Assembly (NCBI GenBank): GCA_006226595.1
Contig: SBGP01000087.1
Coordinates: forward strand, 24,124-88,123
DNA length: 64,000 bases
DNA from: Deltaproteobacteria bacterium
GTDB lineage: Bacteria; Myxococcota_A; UBA796; GCA-2862545
Direction of reading: 5' to 3'
Made by a program: the position numbers and the translations under genes. Under the pieces are notes generated by a model. That model was not told the DNA's origin and ran no database searches. It worked only from the letters and a program-made list of their open reading frames with translations. Shown one piece after another: positions 1 through 10,124 of the stretch (the stretch's first letter is position 1; the number at the start of each line of letters is the position of its first letter).

Positions 1-1544
1 ACGTCATCATCGACATGTACTGCTACCGCAAGCACGGCCACAACGAGGGTGACGAGCCCAGCTTCACCCAGCCGAAGATGTACCAGGACATCCGCAGCCG
101 GCCCACGCCGCGTCAGGTGTACGCGCGTCGCATGGTCGGGCTCGGTGACCTCGAGCAGTCCGACGTGGACCGCATCCTCGGCGAGAGCCGCGAGGCGATC
201 GAGAACGCACTGCAGGTCGCCGACGAGCACGAGACCCGGGCGAACTCGGATCGCAGCTACGAGTCCAAGCCGGCGATGGACGCGAGCCTGTTCTCCCGGG
301 GCGACGTGACCGCCGAGAACAAGGTCCGCAAGAAGGTGGACATGAAGGGCCTGTGGGCCCGCTATGGCGGCGGCATCCACGAAGAGGCCGACACCACCGT
401 GCCCCTCGACGAGCTCAAGTCGCTCATCGTCCGCGCGAACACCGTCCCCAAGGGCTTCGGCGCGCACGCGAAGATCAAGCGCCTGCTCAAGCAGCGCCTC
501 GAGATCGCGAATGGCGAGCGTCCGGTCGACTGGGCCATCGGCGAGCAGGCGGCGTGGGCGTCGCTCCTCGTCTCCGGTCATCCCGTGCGGCTCTCTGGCC
601 AGGACTCCGGTCGCGGCACCTTCTCCCACCGGCACGCGGTGCTCACCGACACCAAGACCGGCGAGGAGTACTTCCCGCTCCAGCACCTCGCCGAGGGCCA
701 GGCGAGCTTCTACGCCATCGACTCGATGCTGTCGGAGAACGCGGTGCTCGGCTTCGAGTTCGGCTACACGCTGGACTACCCCGAGGCGCTGGTGATGTGG
801 GAGGCCCAGTTCGGCGACTTCGCGAACGGCGCCCAGGTGATCATCGACCAGTTCATCACCAGCTCCGAGCAGAAGTGGAACCGCCTGACCGGTCTCGTGA
901 TGCTGCTGCCGCACGGCTACGAGGGCCAGGGTCCCGAGCACAGCTCGGCCCGTCTCGAGCGGTACCTCGCGGCCTGCGGCCAGGGCAACATCCAGGTCGC
1001 GAACATCACGACGCCGGCGAACTTCTTCCACGCCCTGCGTCGCCAGGTCGTGCGCAGCGCGCGGCACCCGCTCATCGTGATGTCGCCGAAGTCGCTGCTT
1101 CGCCATCCCGAGGCGGTGTCGACGCTCGAGGAGCTTGCCGAGGGCAAGTTCCAGGCGTTGATTCCCGAGACCGACGAGCTCGAGCCGAGCGGCGTCAAGC
1201 GCGTCGTGTTCTGCTCGGGCAAGATCTACTACGAGCTCCGCCAGGCCCGGCGGGACGCGGGCAAGACCGATGTCGCACTGGTGCGCATCGAGATGCTCCA
1301 CCCGTTGCCGCTCGAGGCCATGCAGGCCGAGCTCGCGAAGTACCCCAACGCCGAGGTCGCCTGGTGTCAGGAGGAGCCCCGCAACATGGGCGCCTGGACC
1401 TCGGTGCTCGATTGGTTCGTCGAAGCCGGGCTCAACCCGCCCCGCTACATCGGCCGCCCCGCTGCGGCCTCTCCCGCCACCGGTTCCCACCGCAAGCACC
1501 GAGCCGAGCAGGACGCCGTCGTTCACGGCGCGCTCGAGCTCTGA
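1..1544 (+). CDS. sucA: 2-oxoglutarate dehydrogenase E1 component, C-terminal part (5' end outside window)
   Basis: This is the thiamine-diphosphate E1 subunit of the 2-oxoglutarate dehydrogenase complex (TCA cycle, cytoplasm), which decarboxylates 2-oxoglutarate and passes the succinyl group to E2. The frame is open from the left edge, so about 510 C-terminal residues of a protein usually over 900 long are present. Family landmarks are [13 protein letters not shown] near the edge, the pyrimidine-binding-domain stretch [15 protein letters not shown], the [16 protein letters not shown] loop with its conserved histidines, and the C-terminal EEPRNMGAW segment. The stop lies 7 nt before the sucB start, and its TGA runs into the sucB ribosome-binding site (GAGGAAAG). 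Assignment is firm; only the N-terminus is missing. Confidence 0.96.
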   Translation, partial: VIIDMYCYRKHGHNEGDEPSFTQPKMYQDIRSRPTPRQVYARRMVGLGDLEQSDVDRILGESREAIENALQVADEHETRANSDRSYESKPAMDASLFSRGDVTAENKVRKKVDMKGLWARYGGGIHEEADTTVPLDELKSLIVRANTVPKGFGAHAKIKRLLKQRLEIANGERPVDWAIGEQAAWASLLVSGHPVRLSGQDSGRGTFSHRHAVLTDTKTGEEYFPLQHLAEGQASFYAIDSMLSENAVLGFEFGYTLDYPEALVMWEAQFGDFANGAQVIIDQFITSSEQKWNRLTGLVMLLPHGYEGQGPEHSSARLERYLAACGQGNIQVANITTPANFFHALRRQVVRSARHPLIVMSPKSLLRHPEAVSTLEELAEGKFQALIPETDELEPSGVKRVVFCSGKIYYELRQARRDAGKTDVALVRIEMLHPLPLEAMQAELAKYPNAEVAWCQEEPRNMGAWTSVLDWFVEAGLNPPRYIGRPAAASPATGSHRKHRAEQDAVVHGALEL

Positions 1545-1551
1545 GGAAAGC

Positions 1552-2742
1552 ATGCCCGTCGACGTGAACATTCCGCAGATCGGTGAGTCCATCACCACCG
1601 TGTTCATCGCCCGCTGGATCGCGAAGCCGGGTGCCTTCGTGGCCGCCGGCGAGCCGATCCTCGAGGTCGATTCCGACAAGGCCTCGATGGAGATCCCGGC
1701 CCCGGTGGCCGGCAAGCTCCTCGAGACCCTGGCCGAAGAAGGGGACGAGGTCGAGATCGGCGCTGTCGTGGCGCGTCTCGACGACACCGCGAGCGAGGGT
1801 GCCAGCGATGCGGCTCCCGCCGAGTCCGCCGAGGCTCCGGCCGAGTCGGGCGGCGCGGTCAAGGCCGGTCCCGCGGCTCGTCAGGCTGCCCGTGAGGGCG
1901 GTGTGGACCTCGGCAGTGTCGAGGGCACCGGCAAGGGTGGCCGCGTGACCCGCGCCGACGTCGAGCGGACCGGCATGAAGCCGCCGCCGAAGGCTCCCGC
2001 CGCGCGTCCGGCGTCCGCCGCGGCTGCTCCGGCGCTTCCCGCGGGCGCGACCGAGCGCGTGCCCATGTCGCCGCTGCGTCGTACCATCGCGCGCCGCCTC
2101 GTCGAGGCCCAGCAGAACGCCGCCATGCTGACGACCTTCCAGGAAGTCGACATGAGCGCGGTGATGAACCTGCGCAAGTCGTACCAGGACCAGTTCGTGA
2201 AGCGCTACGGCTTCAAGCTCGGGTTCATGAGCTTCTTCGTGAAGGCGACGATCGAGGGCCTCAAGCGCTTCCCGGCGGTCAACGCCGAGATCGACGGCAC
2301 CGACATCATCTACAAGAACTTCTACAACATCGGCGTGGCCGTCAGCGGCCCGAAGGGCCTGGTGGTGCCGGTCGTGCGCGACGCGGACCAGCTGTCCTTC
2401 GCCGAGACCGAGAACGCGATTGCCGAGCTCGCGGGCAAGGCGCGGGACAACAAGCTGTCCATCGCCGACTTCCAGGATGGCACCTTCACGATCAGCAACG
2501 GCGGCATCTTCGGCTCGATGCTGTCCACCCCGATCCTGAACCCGCCGCAGGTGGGCATCCTCGGCATGCACAACATCGTGCAGCGTCCGTGGGTGGTCGA
2601 CGGAAAGATCGAAATTCGCCCGATCATGTACCTCGCACTCTCGTACGACCACCGCATCATCGACGGTCGAGAGGCAGTCGGCTTCCTCAAGACCATCCGC
2701 GAGTGCGTCGAGGCACCCGAGCGCATCCTCCTCGAGGTGTGA
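1552..2742 (+). CDS. sucB: Dihydrolipoamide succinyltransferase (E2 of 2-oxoglutarate dehydrogenase)
   Basis: E2 transfers the succinyl group from E1 through a swinging lipoyl arm to CoA and forms the core of the complex. The 396-residue protein has an N-terminal lipoyl domain with the lipoylated lysine in DSDKAS (K43), an Ala/Pro-rich linker, a peripheral subunit-binding domain around residues 105-140 ([15 protein letters not shown]), a second linker, and the acyltransferase domain. The latter ends with [10 protein letters not shown], whose His367 and Asp371 are the catalytic pair. The ATG at 1552 follows GAGGAAAG and the start [13 protein letters not shown] is the canonical E2 N-terminus. 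It forms an operon with sucA. No lpd (E3) gene follows, so E3 must be encoded elsewhere. Confidence 0.97.
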   Translation: MPVDVNIPQIGESITTVFIARWIAKPGAFVAAGEPILEVDSDKASMEIPAPVAGKLLETLAEEGDEVEIGAVVARLDDTASEGASDAAPAESAEAPAESGGAVKAGPAARQAAREGGVDLGSVEGTGKGGRVTRADVERTGMKPPPKAPAARPASAAAAPALPAGATERVPMSPLRRTIARRLVEAQQNAAMLTTFQEVDMSAVMNLRKSYQDQFVKRYGFKLGFMSFFVKATIEGLKRFPAVNAEIDGTDIIYKNFYNIGVAVSGPKGLVVPVVRDADQLSFAETENAIAELAGKARDNKLSIADFQDGTFTISNGGIFGSMLSTPILNPPQVGILGMHNIVQRPWVVDGKIEIRPIMYLALSYDHRIIDGREAVGFLKTIRECVEAPERILLEV

Positions 2743-2867
2743 TGCCGTCGCGAAGCGTTCAGTGAATGGGCGCTCATTCGGCTTCACGCATTATGGGGGT
2801 TGAAGGTCCGTTTTCGCGCGCGCGCCCCGCGAGGGTGCAGCGTGCGGTTGCGGCGAGCTCTCTGATT

Positions 2868-2886
2868 GTGACGTTGGGAGCGTCAC
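2868..2886. terminator. Small inverted repeat downstream of sucB
   Basis: GTGACG and CGTCAC form a perfect 6-bp stem around a 7-nt loop, 126 nt after the sucB stop. No U-tract follows. It could end the sucAB transcript or act as an operator for the small gene downstream. The rest of the gap 2743-2954 shows no other clear structure. Confidence 0.3.
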
Positions 2887-2900
2887 TCTCGGTGGGTTTG

Positions 2901-2930
2901 TTGCGTGAAGGGGTGACCCGCCTTCAAAAT
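2901..2930 (+). promoter_or_regulatory. Candidate promoter for the small basic ORF
   Basis: TTGCGT (2901-2906) and CAAAAT (2925-2930) are 18 nt apart, a plausible sigma-70 type pair just upstream of the SD and GTG of the small ORF at 2955. Seen in sequence only; the match is partial. Confidence 0.3.
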
Positions 2931-2954
2931 TCGGATCTTAGCTAGGAGTGCTCC

Positions 2955-3095
2955 GTGCCTACTGCTCCGCCGTCGCCCACTCGCGTGTTCACTGCTCCCC
3001 CTCGTCGTCGTCGTCGTCCCCTGACGCCGAAGCCGCAGGAGGAGAAGCCGCACGCTGAGTCCGTGGATACGGACGAGGCCGCGAAGAGCAAGTAG
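2955..3095 (+). CDS. Small basic proline/arginine-rich protein (46 aa), function unknown
   Basis: A GTG-started reading frame of 46 residues preceded by a good ribosome-binding site (TAGGAG, 7-8 nt upstream) and a candidate promoter. The peptide begins with a Pro/Thr stretch, contains a run of five arginines in APPRRRRRPL, and ends with an acidic-to-basic tail rich in Glu, Asp and Lys. No signal peptide or membrane segment is visible; the charge pattern would suit nucleic-acid or ribosome binding, but that is inference. It sits alone between sucB and a convergent methyltransferase gene. I do not recognise a family. The SD and its own gap support it being real. Confidence 0.5.
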   Translation: MPTAPPSPTRVFTAPPRRRRRPLTPKPQEEKPHAESVDTDEAAKSK

Positions 3096-3103
3096 TCGGT
3101 GGG

Positions 3104-3874
3104 TCAGGCGCCTTCGCGCTCGACCACCCAGTACTCCAGCGCGCGCCCGCGAAGCACCTGACGCCTGCGACCCTCGAGGGAAGGCGGCACGGGCTCGCCC
3201 GCGCGCGCTTTGATCACGAGACGCGGTGCGATGCGTAGCGCCTCGGCGACGGTGGCTTCGCCGAGTGGCTCGTGGACAGCGGCGCCGCGAAACGCCTCGT
3301 AGCCGACCGGAGCGCGGTCCGGCTGGGTGAACATCGGTGAGACCAGGACGGCGTCGAAGCTATCGTCCGGCTCGCCGGCGAACACGGTCGCGCTGTCGCC
3401 GAGGCGGGGGGTGATGCGGGCGGCGGCTTCGGCGACGGGACTGTCGTGGGCAAGCCGTGGCAGACCCTCCTCGCACAGGCTGAACACCACGGGGGAGAGC
3501 TCGGCGGCGAGCACCTCCGCGTCGAGGGCCATGGCGAGGTGCAGGGCGTCTTGCGCGAGGCCGAGGGTGCCGTCGGCGATGCGCGAGGCACGTCCCTGTG
3601 GCGCCACGGCGCGGACCAGCGGGTGGTCGAGGCCGTCAGCGGCCCGTGCGAGCGTCATGCCCTCGTGGACGAAGATGCTCGCGGTGGGACTCCACAAGGC
3701 TTCGCGTTGCTTGCCGACGACGTAGCAAGCAGCGGCGCCGGCGGTGCGGCGCATGCTGCCGTTGCGTCGGCGCAGGGGGAGGCCGCAGCGCTCCGCGATG
3801 TGAGCGGCGCGCGCGAGCAGCTCGGGTGTCGGGCGCTCCGCCGTGGTGACGAAGCGCGGGACGAGCAGGCTCAC
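3104..3874 (-). CDS. RsmJ-like class I SAM-dependent methyltransferase
   Basis: A 256-residue protein resembling the RsmJ group of 16S rRNA guanine-N2 methyltransferases. Visible landmarks are the N-terminal VTTAERPTPELLARA segment typical of this group, the SAM-binding loop DGTLGLAQDALHLA (from D101, compare D-x-T-x-GLG in the family), an acidic residue at the end of strand 2 (AAELSPVVF) and the motif DAVLVSPMF in place of the usual DPMFP. The GTG at 3874 was chosen because it overlaps the stop of the upstream gene (GTGA), giving translational coupling; longer starts would run into that gene. The changed motif IV (S for D) makes the exact substrate uncertain. Confidence 0.75.
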   Translation of the reverse strand: MSLLVPRFVTTAERPTPELLARAAHIAERCGLPLRRRNGSMRRTAGAAACYVVGKQREALWSPTASIFVHEGMTLARAADGLDHPLVRAVAPQGRASRIADGTLGLAQDALHLAMALDAEVLAAELSPVVFSLCEEGLPRLAHDSPVAEAAARITPRLGDSATVFAGEPDDSFDAVLVSPMFTQPDRAPVGYEAFRGAAVHEPLGEATVAEALRIAPRLVIKARAGEPVPPSLEGRRRQVLRGRALEYWVVEREGA

Positions 3875-5244
3875 GCCGGCGGACGCTCTTCGAGGAGCAG
3901 GTCCTCGTCGTTGAACGGCTCGAGCTCGTCCTCGATGGCGCCTCGGACCTGGCGGATGCCGTTGCCGTGCGGCACGACGACCATGTTCACGTCGGCGTCG
4001 ATGCACGCCTGGTCCACGGGGTCCTCGAGCGAGGCGTCCGCGCTGTCGGCCAGGAAGAGCACCAGGTCGACGGCGCCGCTCGCGATGCGGCGCACGATCG
4101 GGCCCTTGCGACGGGCGTCGGCCGGGTCCCACGTGACCTTGGCGAGCTCGAAGGCCTCCTTGAGCGCGCCGGCCACCGTCGCCGAGGGCTCGCCGCCGAG
4201 CAGCAGGGCGTGCTGGCCGCGCGTGTAGCCCATCCACGACCAGCCCACGGGCACGAAGTCGATGGTCTCGTGCAGGTGGTGCATGCCCTCGTCGTTCTCG
4301 GTGCGCTCGAAGATGCGCTCGAGCAGGGCGAAGTACTTGCCGTTGTCCAGGAGTTCGGGGCGGTGCACGAAGAGCTCGACCAGGGCGGGGTCCGTCTGCG
4401 ACAGGCCCGCCGAGATGGCGGCGTCGAGCTGGGCCTCCCAGTCCGGTGCACTGGTGAGCAGGGCGTGCCGAAGCCGCTCGAGCGGGTCTACGCTGGAGGC
4501 GCGAGGCGGCGTGAGCAGGCCCTGCAGCGCCTCGATGTGGTACAGGGTGTCCTGTCGCCAGGAGGCGCCGTCCGGCGTGGCGCCGCGGGCGAGGCCGTTG
4601 ACCCAGCCGGGGCGGTTCTCGCGGGACCAGTGCGACAGGCGGCTGATCAGGCCGACAATCTGCGGCTCGCGCAGGGGCCGCCCGAAGTCGTCGTTGCTGT
4701 CCTGGAGGTCGCGCAGCCAGGCGACGACCGCGCCCACGAGGTGGCGCTGGGCCTTGGGCGGGACGTCGAGCCAGCGGTTGCAGTGCGTCGCGGCGTAGCG
4801 AAGGCGCTCGTAGGTCTCGAGGAAGCCGTCGATGCTGCGCGCGGGCTCGGGGCTACCGAGCTCGGTGAGGAACTCGGCCAGCCGCGTGCGGTCCATCGAC
4901 TCGGTCTCGGGCACCGGCGCCGAGCTCACCGGCACGATCCGGCGACGCGAGACGACGGCGACCGGGGACGGAGCAACGGGAGTCGGAGCAGGAGCCGACG
5001 CTGCCGACTCAGCAGCGCCAGCGACGGTGACGGTGTGTCCCGCGAGGATCTGTTCGGCGACGAGGGCACCGACGCGTCCGACGAGGGCGTCGCGGCGGTC
5101 CCACAGCAGTCGGAGCTCGCTCTCCTCCGGCGGCCGACTGGTGGCGTTCTCGGCGAGTCGAGCGTGGAGTCCAGCAATGAGACGCGTCACTTCATCGAGT
5201 TCGCCACGCAGGGCGTGCAACATACGCATCGCTTGATCGGACAC
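3871..5244 (-). CDS. Hypothetical protein with N-terminal coiled coil and acidic C-terminus
   Basis: A 457-residue soluble protein that I cannot assign to a family. The first ~65 residues look like a coiled coil, followed by an Ala/Pro linker, a helical middle region with many Trp and aromatic residues (about 120-330), and a C-terminal part with an alternating beta-type stretch (VDLVLFLADSAD, NMVVVPHGNG). No signal peptide or membrane segment is seen. GTG at 5244 is preferred because AAGGAG lies 6 nt upstream; an ATG at 5259 sits ahead of that SD. Its stop overlaps the RsmJ-like methyltransferase start, so the two are translationally coupled. The link to rRNA modification is inference from coupling only. 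Confidence 0.6.
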   Translation of the reverse strand: MSDQAMRMLHALRGELDEVTRLIAGLHARLAENATSRPPEESELRLLWDRRDALVGRVGALVAEQILAGHTVTVAGAAESAASAPAPTPVAPSPVAVVSRRRIVPVSSAPVPETESMDRTRLAEFLTELGSPEPARSIDGFLETYERLRYAATHCNRWLDVPPKAQRHLVGAVVAWLRDLQDSNDDFGRPLREPQIVGLISRLSHWSRENRPGWVNGLARGATPDGASWRQDTLYHIEALQGLLTPPRASSVDPLERLRHALLTSAPDWEAQLDAAISAGLSQTDPALVELFVHRPELLDNGKYFALLERIFERTENDEGMHHLHETIDFVPVGWSWMGYTRGQHALLLGGEPSATVAGALKEAFELAKVTWDPADARRKGPIVRRIASGAVDLVLFLADSADASLEDPVDQACIDADVNMVVVPHGNGIRQVRGAIEDELEPFNDEDLLLEERPPA

Positions 5245-5268
5245 GGAAGACTCCTTCATGACGCTAGA

Positions 5269-5274
5269 ATTTTA
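5269..5274 (-). promoter_or_regulatory. Candidate -10 box for the coupled hypothetical/methyltransferase pair
   Basis: TAAAAT on the minus strand is a 5/6 match to TATAAT, about 25 nt upstream of the preferred GTG at 5244. No convincing -35 hexamer is seen at 16-18 nt. Confidence 0.35.
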
Positions 5275-5309
5275 GTTCGTAACGCTGCGAAAGATCGAAG
5301 CAATGCATG

Positions 5310-5876
5310 TCACGCCCCTGTCCCTGCTCTATTTTGGGTGGGCGCGCCCATGTGGAGCTTTCGAGCGGCCACTCCGAGAAGCGCGATTCCGAGCAGGGCA
5401 GGTAGCCAGGCGGTGCGCTGGGTGGCGTCGACCCAGCGATCAAACTGACGCGTGACCTCCGCGTCGGGTGCCAGGCGCGTCCCGACGACCCTCGCGACCC
5501 CCGGATCCGACGCGTTGAATTCGACGTCGACCTCGTCCCCGAGCGACTTTCCGCGGAGCATTCGCTGGTCGAGTCGCTGATACCCGACAAACATGTCTCC
5601 AAGGTAGAAATACTCAAAGCTGACGATCGCTTGGTCGGGCTCTCGGGAAGAGGGATGCACGGTCATCAGCAACCCGATCTCGCGCTCCGTGGACGCGTCG
5701 AGCACGTCGTCGCGGCGGTACTCGCCGAAGCGCGTGGCCACCTCGCCCCGCCAGCGGCCGGGTCCCACCGCGCACAGTGTTGCGCCCGCGAGGGCGAGGA
5801 TTCCGGCGACCGCGAGCGTCGCCACGCGGATCCGGTGTCGCGAACGGCGAGCGCGCTGTTCGAGGCCATCGGTCAT
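5310..5876 (-). CDS. Membrane protein, DUF3592-like layout
   Basis: A 188-residue protein with two predicted membrane helices, about residues 18-36 and 160-178, enclosing an extracytoplasmic beta-rich domain (VSFEYFYLGDMFVGYQ). This layout and motif resemble DUF3592 proteins, whose function is unknown. The ATG at 5876 was chosen because the basic stretch EQRARRSRHRIR then directly precedes the first helix; a longer frame reaching 5939 adds a less likely N-terminus. It is transcribed leftward and is separated from the divergent MopE-type lipoprotein by about 150 nt. Family assignment is tentative; the membrane topology is clearer. Confidence 0.6.
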   Translation of the reverse strand: MTDGLEQRARRSRHRIRVATLAVAGILALAGATLCAVGPGRWRGEVATRFGEYRRDDVLDASTEREIGLLMTVHPSSREPDQAIVSFEYFYLGDMFVGYQRLDQRMLRGKSLGDEVDVEFNASDPGVARVVGTRLAPDAEVTRQFDRWVDATQRTAWLPALLGIALLGVAARKLHMGAPTQNRAGTGA

Positions 5877-6027
5877 TGTCGAGGGTGCTCCATTGTCAGA
5901 TTCCTGTCGCGAAACCCCCGACGCCGCGGTAGTGTGCACCCGCGCGTGGTTCGCCTCGTGCGTGATTTCTTCTCTCTATTCCAGCATGACGGCGTTTTCG
6001 CCGTGTCGATCTGCAAGGAGCTCCTCC

Positions 6028-7668
<1,641 letters not shown>

Positions 7669-7686
7669 TCGGTCGCTGAACGACGC

Positions 7687-7714
7687 AAGGCCTCGCTCCT
7701 CGGAGCGGGGCCTT
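7687..7714. terminator. Bidirectional hairpin terminator between lipoprotein and dinB
   Basis: AAGGCCTCGCTC and GAGCGGGGCCTT pair over 12 bp with one mismatch around a 4-nt loop. It lies between the convergent stops of the MopE-type lipoprotein gene (7668) and dinB (7721), so it can end both transcripts. Confidence 0.75.
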
Positions 7715-7720
7715 CGTGTC

Positions 7721-8797
7721 TCAGGGCTCGAAGGGCAGGCGCAGCTGCAGCGGGTGCGCAGTCTCGTCGCCGCCGAACCCGCTCATGCTCACGCCGATCA
7801 ACCGCACCGCCCGCAGCCCGGCGTCCGTGTCGGCGAGCAGGGCCTGGGCGACCTGGGCGACCTCGCGTCCGTCGTTGGTCGGGCGGGGGAGGGTGCGGGA
7901 GCGGGTGATGGTGGTGAAGTCGGCGTAGCGAAGCTTGAGCACCACGGTCCGGGCCCGTTCTCCCCGCGCGCTCATGTCGTCGCAGATGCCCTCGGCGAGC
8001 TCGCGCAGACGCTTTCCGAGCAGCTCGACGTCGTCGATGTCTTCGGAGAACGTGCGCTCCGCACCCCGTGACTTGCGGCCTTCACGGCGACGCACCCGCC
8101 GCGGGTCCTCACCCCGGGACATGCGCCACAGGTGCAGGCCGCGGTCGCCGAGTCGCGCGCGAACCTGCCCGGCGTCGAGCACCGCGAGGTCGTGGACGAG
8201 GCGGATGCCCGCGCGATGCAGACGCTCGGCGGTGGCGGGCCCGACGCCCCACAGCTTCTCGATGGGCAGGGGATGGATGAACTCGAGCACCCGGTCCGGC
8301 GGGACCACGGTGAGCCCGTCGGGCTTGCGGTAGTCGCTGGCGATCTTGGCGACGAACTTCAGCGGCGCGACCCCCGCGGAGGCGGTGAGCGACAGCTCGT
8401 CCTTGATGCGAGCGCGCACGAGCTTCGCGATCTCGCTCGCCCGGTCCATGCCCAGCTTGTTCTCGGTGACGTCGAGGTACGCCTCGTCGAGTGACAAGCC
8501 CTCGACGAGCTCGGTGGTGTCGTGGAAGATGGCGAAGACCTGCCGCGAGACGCGCCGGTACTTGCCGAAGTCGCCGCGGAGGAACACCGCGTCAGGGCAC
8601 AGCTTGCGGGCCTTTGACGCGCTCATCGCGCTGCGGACGCCGAAGGCGCGCGCCTCGTAGCTGGCGGCGGCCACGACCCCGCGTCCGTCAGGTGTTCCGC
8701 CGACAACCACGGGGCGCCCGCGCAGCGCGGGGTCGTCGCGCTGCTCCACGGACGCGTAGAACGCATCCATGTCCACGTGGATGATCTTGCGGGTCAT
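7721..8797 (-). CDS. dinB: DNA polymerase IV (Y-family translesion polymerase)
   Basis: A 358-residue Y-family polymerase that extends primers past DNA damage. Catalytic acidic residues are visible as D9 in HVDMDAFYASVEQ and D104-E105 in SLDEAYLDV; F13 is at the steric-gate position that excludes ribonucleotides. The little-finger domain follows, and the last residues (LQLRLPFEP) resemble a beta-clamp-binding motif. The ATG at 8797 begins MTRKIIHVDMD, the canonical start; longer frames overlap the divergent kinase. The start lies 20 nt from a perfect 9-bp palindrome shared with the kinase promoter region, so damage-responsive or shared control is possible but not shown. Confidence 0.95.
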   Translation of the reverse strand: MTRKIIHVDMDAFYASVEQRDDPALRGRPVVVGGTPDGRGVVAAASYEARAFGVRSAMSASKARKLCPDAVFLRGDFGKYRRVSRQVFAIFHDTTELVEGLSLDEAYLDVTENKLGMDRASEIAKLVRARIKDELSLTASAGVAPLKFVAKIASDYRKPDGLTVVPPDRVLEFIHPLPIEKLWGVGPATAERLHRAGIRLVHDLAVLDAGQVRARLGDRGLHLWRMSRGEDPRRVRRREGRKSRGAERTFSEDIDDVELLGKRLRELAEGICDDMSARGERARTVVLKLRYADFTTITRSRTLPRPTNDGREVAQVAQALLADTDAGLRAVRLIGVSMSGFGGDETAHPLQLRLPFEP

Positions 8798-8816
8798 GCC
8801 TGGGCAGTATCTCAGT

Positions 8817-8839
8817 CGGCGGTCAAACAGTGACCGCCG
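8817..8839. promoter_or_regulatory. Perfect 9-bp inverted repeat in the dinB/kinase divergent region
   Basis: CGGCGGTCA, a 5-nt spacer (AACAG) and TGACCGCCG form an exact dyad centred at 8828. It sits 20 nt before the dinB ATG and 16 nt before the kinase GTG, overlapping the expected -35 area of the kinase promoter. This placement suits an operator; it does not match the E. coli LexA box. Confidence 0.55.
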
Positions 8840-8842
8840 CCG

Positions 8843-8848
8843 TACAAT
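8843..8848 (+). promoter_or_regulatory. -10 box TACAAT placed for a leaderless kinase mRNA
   Basis: TACAAT ends 6 nt before the kinase GTG at 8855, so transcription would start at or next to the start codon. No SD precedes the GTG. The same spacing recurs at two other genes in the window. Confidence 0.5.
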
Positions 8849-8854
8849 GCCCGG

Positions 8855-10117
8855 GTGCCGCTGACGGAAGGCCAGATCATCGACCGCTACGAAGTGCTCC
8901 GCCCGCTTGGCGAAGGGGGCATGGCCGCGGTGTACCTGGTCCGCCACACGACGCTGGACTCTCGGCACGCACTCAAGGTGCTCACGCTGGACCGTCCCGG
9001 ACTTCGCGAGCGCTTGCTCCAGGAAGGCCGCATGCAGGCGGCGCTGGAGCATGACTGCGCGGTGACCGTCACCGATGTCGTCGACGTCGACGGCGCGCCC
9101 GGTCTGATCATGGAGTTCGTGGAGGGTCCGACCCTCGACGAGTGGCTGCGCACGAACCCGCCTCGGGCGTCTCGTCTCGCGCTCTTCGGGCAGGTCGTGG
9201 GTGCGGTGTCCGCCGCTCACGCCATGGGGCTCGTCCACCGGGACCTCAAGCCGGGCAACGTGCTCGTCCAGACGCGCGCCGATGGACCGCGTGCGAAGGT
9301 CACTGACTTCGGCATCGCCAAGGTCATCGCCGAAGGTGAGCAGGCCGGCCACACGCGCTCGGGAACCGCGATGGGCACGCCCGCGTACATGGCTCCCGAG
9401 CAGATGAAGGATGCGTCCACGGTGGACCACCGCGCCGACATCTGGGCCCTCGGCGCCATCCTCTACGAGCTCATGACCGGCGAGGTCGCCCTCGGCCAGG
9501 GCACCCTGGTCGAGACCTGGGAGCGCGCCAAGACCGCGGACTATCCGGATCCAGCGCTCCGGGTGCCTGGGCTGGAGCCGTGGGTGGTCGATACGATCAA
9601 GGCCTGCCTCGAGCCGGACCCGGCGAACCGACTGGAGAGCTGTGACGCGGTGCTCGCCTCGCTCGCGGGCTCGCACGCTCAGCTCACGACCGACTCGCCC
9701 CCGCTGGAGGAGCTCGCCAAGCCCGCGGGTACGGGCCGGCTCATCGCGCTCGGCGGCCTCGGCGCCGGCGTGCTCGGCGGTGGCGCGTTCGTGCTCGTGT
9801 CCATGCTCCTGTGCCTGGGGCTGCGCGGCCTCGGTGGCGGGGAGGCGCAGGCGTGCAGCCCAGGCTGGGTCGGCAGCCTCGGCTATGCGCGCGCGTCCGG
9901 CTTCTTCCGCTACGACGACGGCGATGTGTGGCGACTGCCGCGCCGCGTGGACGTGTACGGCAGCGTGCCCGACGAGGGCGACGAGCTCGGCGAGCCGGCG
10001 TGCTTCCTTCCCGGTGGAACCGAGGTCACGCTCGTCGAGAACCCGGTGAAGGCGCAGGGGCGGACCTGGGTGCGCATCGGCGCCCGGGCGTTCGCGCTCC
10101 CCGAAGACGACGAGTAG
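8855..10117 (+). CDS. Transmembrane Ser/Thr protein kinase with outer SH3-like domain
   Basis: A 420-residue Hanks-type kinase. The N-lobe has the glycine loop LGEGGMAAVYLV (from about 18) and ATP-contacting K41; the catalytic loop is HRDLKPGN (HRD 128-130) and the metal-binding motif is DFG (151-153), followed by GTPAYMAPEQ. One membrane helix lies near residues 290-320, and the ~100-residue outer part ends in an SH3-like beta domain (GGTEVTLVENPV, TWVRIGARAFAL), a likely sensor of cell wall or envelope state. The GTG at 8855 has no SD but a well-placed -10 box. Its stop abuts that of the convergent sulfotransferase. Substrates are unknown. Confidence 0.93.
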   Translation: MPLTEGQIIDRYEVLRPLGEGGMAAVYLVRHTTLDSRHALKVLTLDRPGLRERLLQEGRMQAALEHDCAVTVTDVVDVDGAPGLIMEFVEGPTLDEWLRTNPPRASRLALFGQVVGAVSAAHAMGLVHRDLKPGNVLVQTRADGPRAKVTDFGIAKVIAEGEQAGHTRSGTAMGTPAYMAPEQMKDASTVDHRADIWALGAILYELMTGEVALGQGTLVETWERAKTADYPDPALRVPGLEPWVVDTIKACLEPDPANRLESCDAVLASLAGSHAQLTTDSPPLEELAKPAGTGRLIALGGLGAGVLGGGAFVLVSMLLCLGLRGLGGGEAQACSPGWVGSLGYARASGFFRYDDGDVWRLPRRVDVYGSVPDEGDELGEPACFLPGGTEVTLVENPVKAQGRTWVRIGARAFALPEDDE

Positions 10118-10124
10118 CTACTCG
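10111..10124. repeat. 14-bp palindrome carrying both convergent stop codons
   Basis: CGAGTAGCTACTCG is a perfect palindrome. Its TAG (10115-10117) ends the kinase gene, and the complementary TAG (10120-10118) ends the sulfotransferase gene, so neither gene has a 3' intergenic spacer. Confidence 0.6.

Noticed and set aside
1432..2787. Open frame opposite sucB
   Set aside because: Antisense shadow of sucB with biased composition and no start signal.
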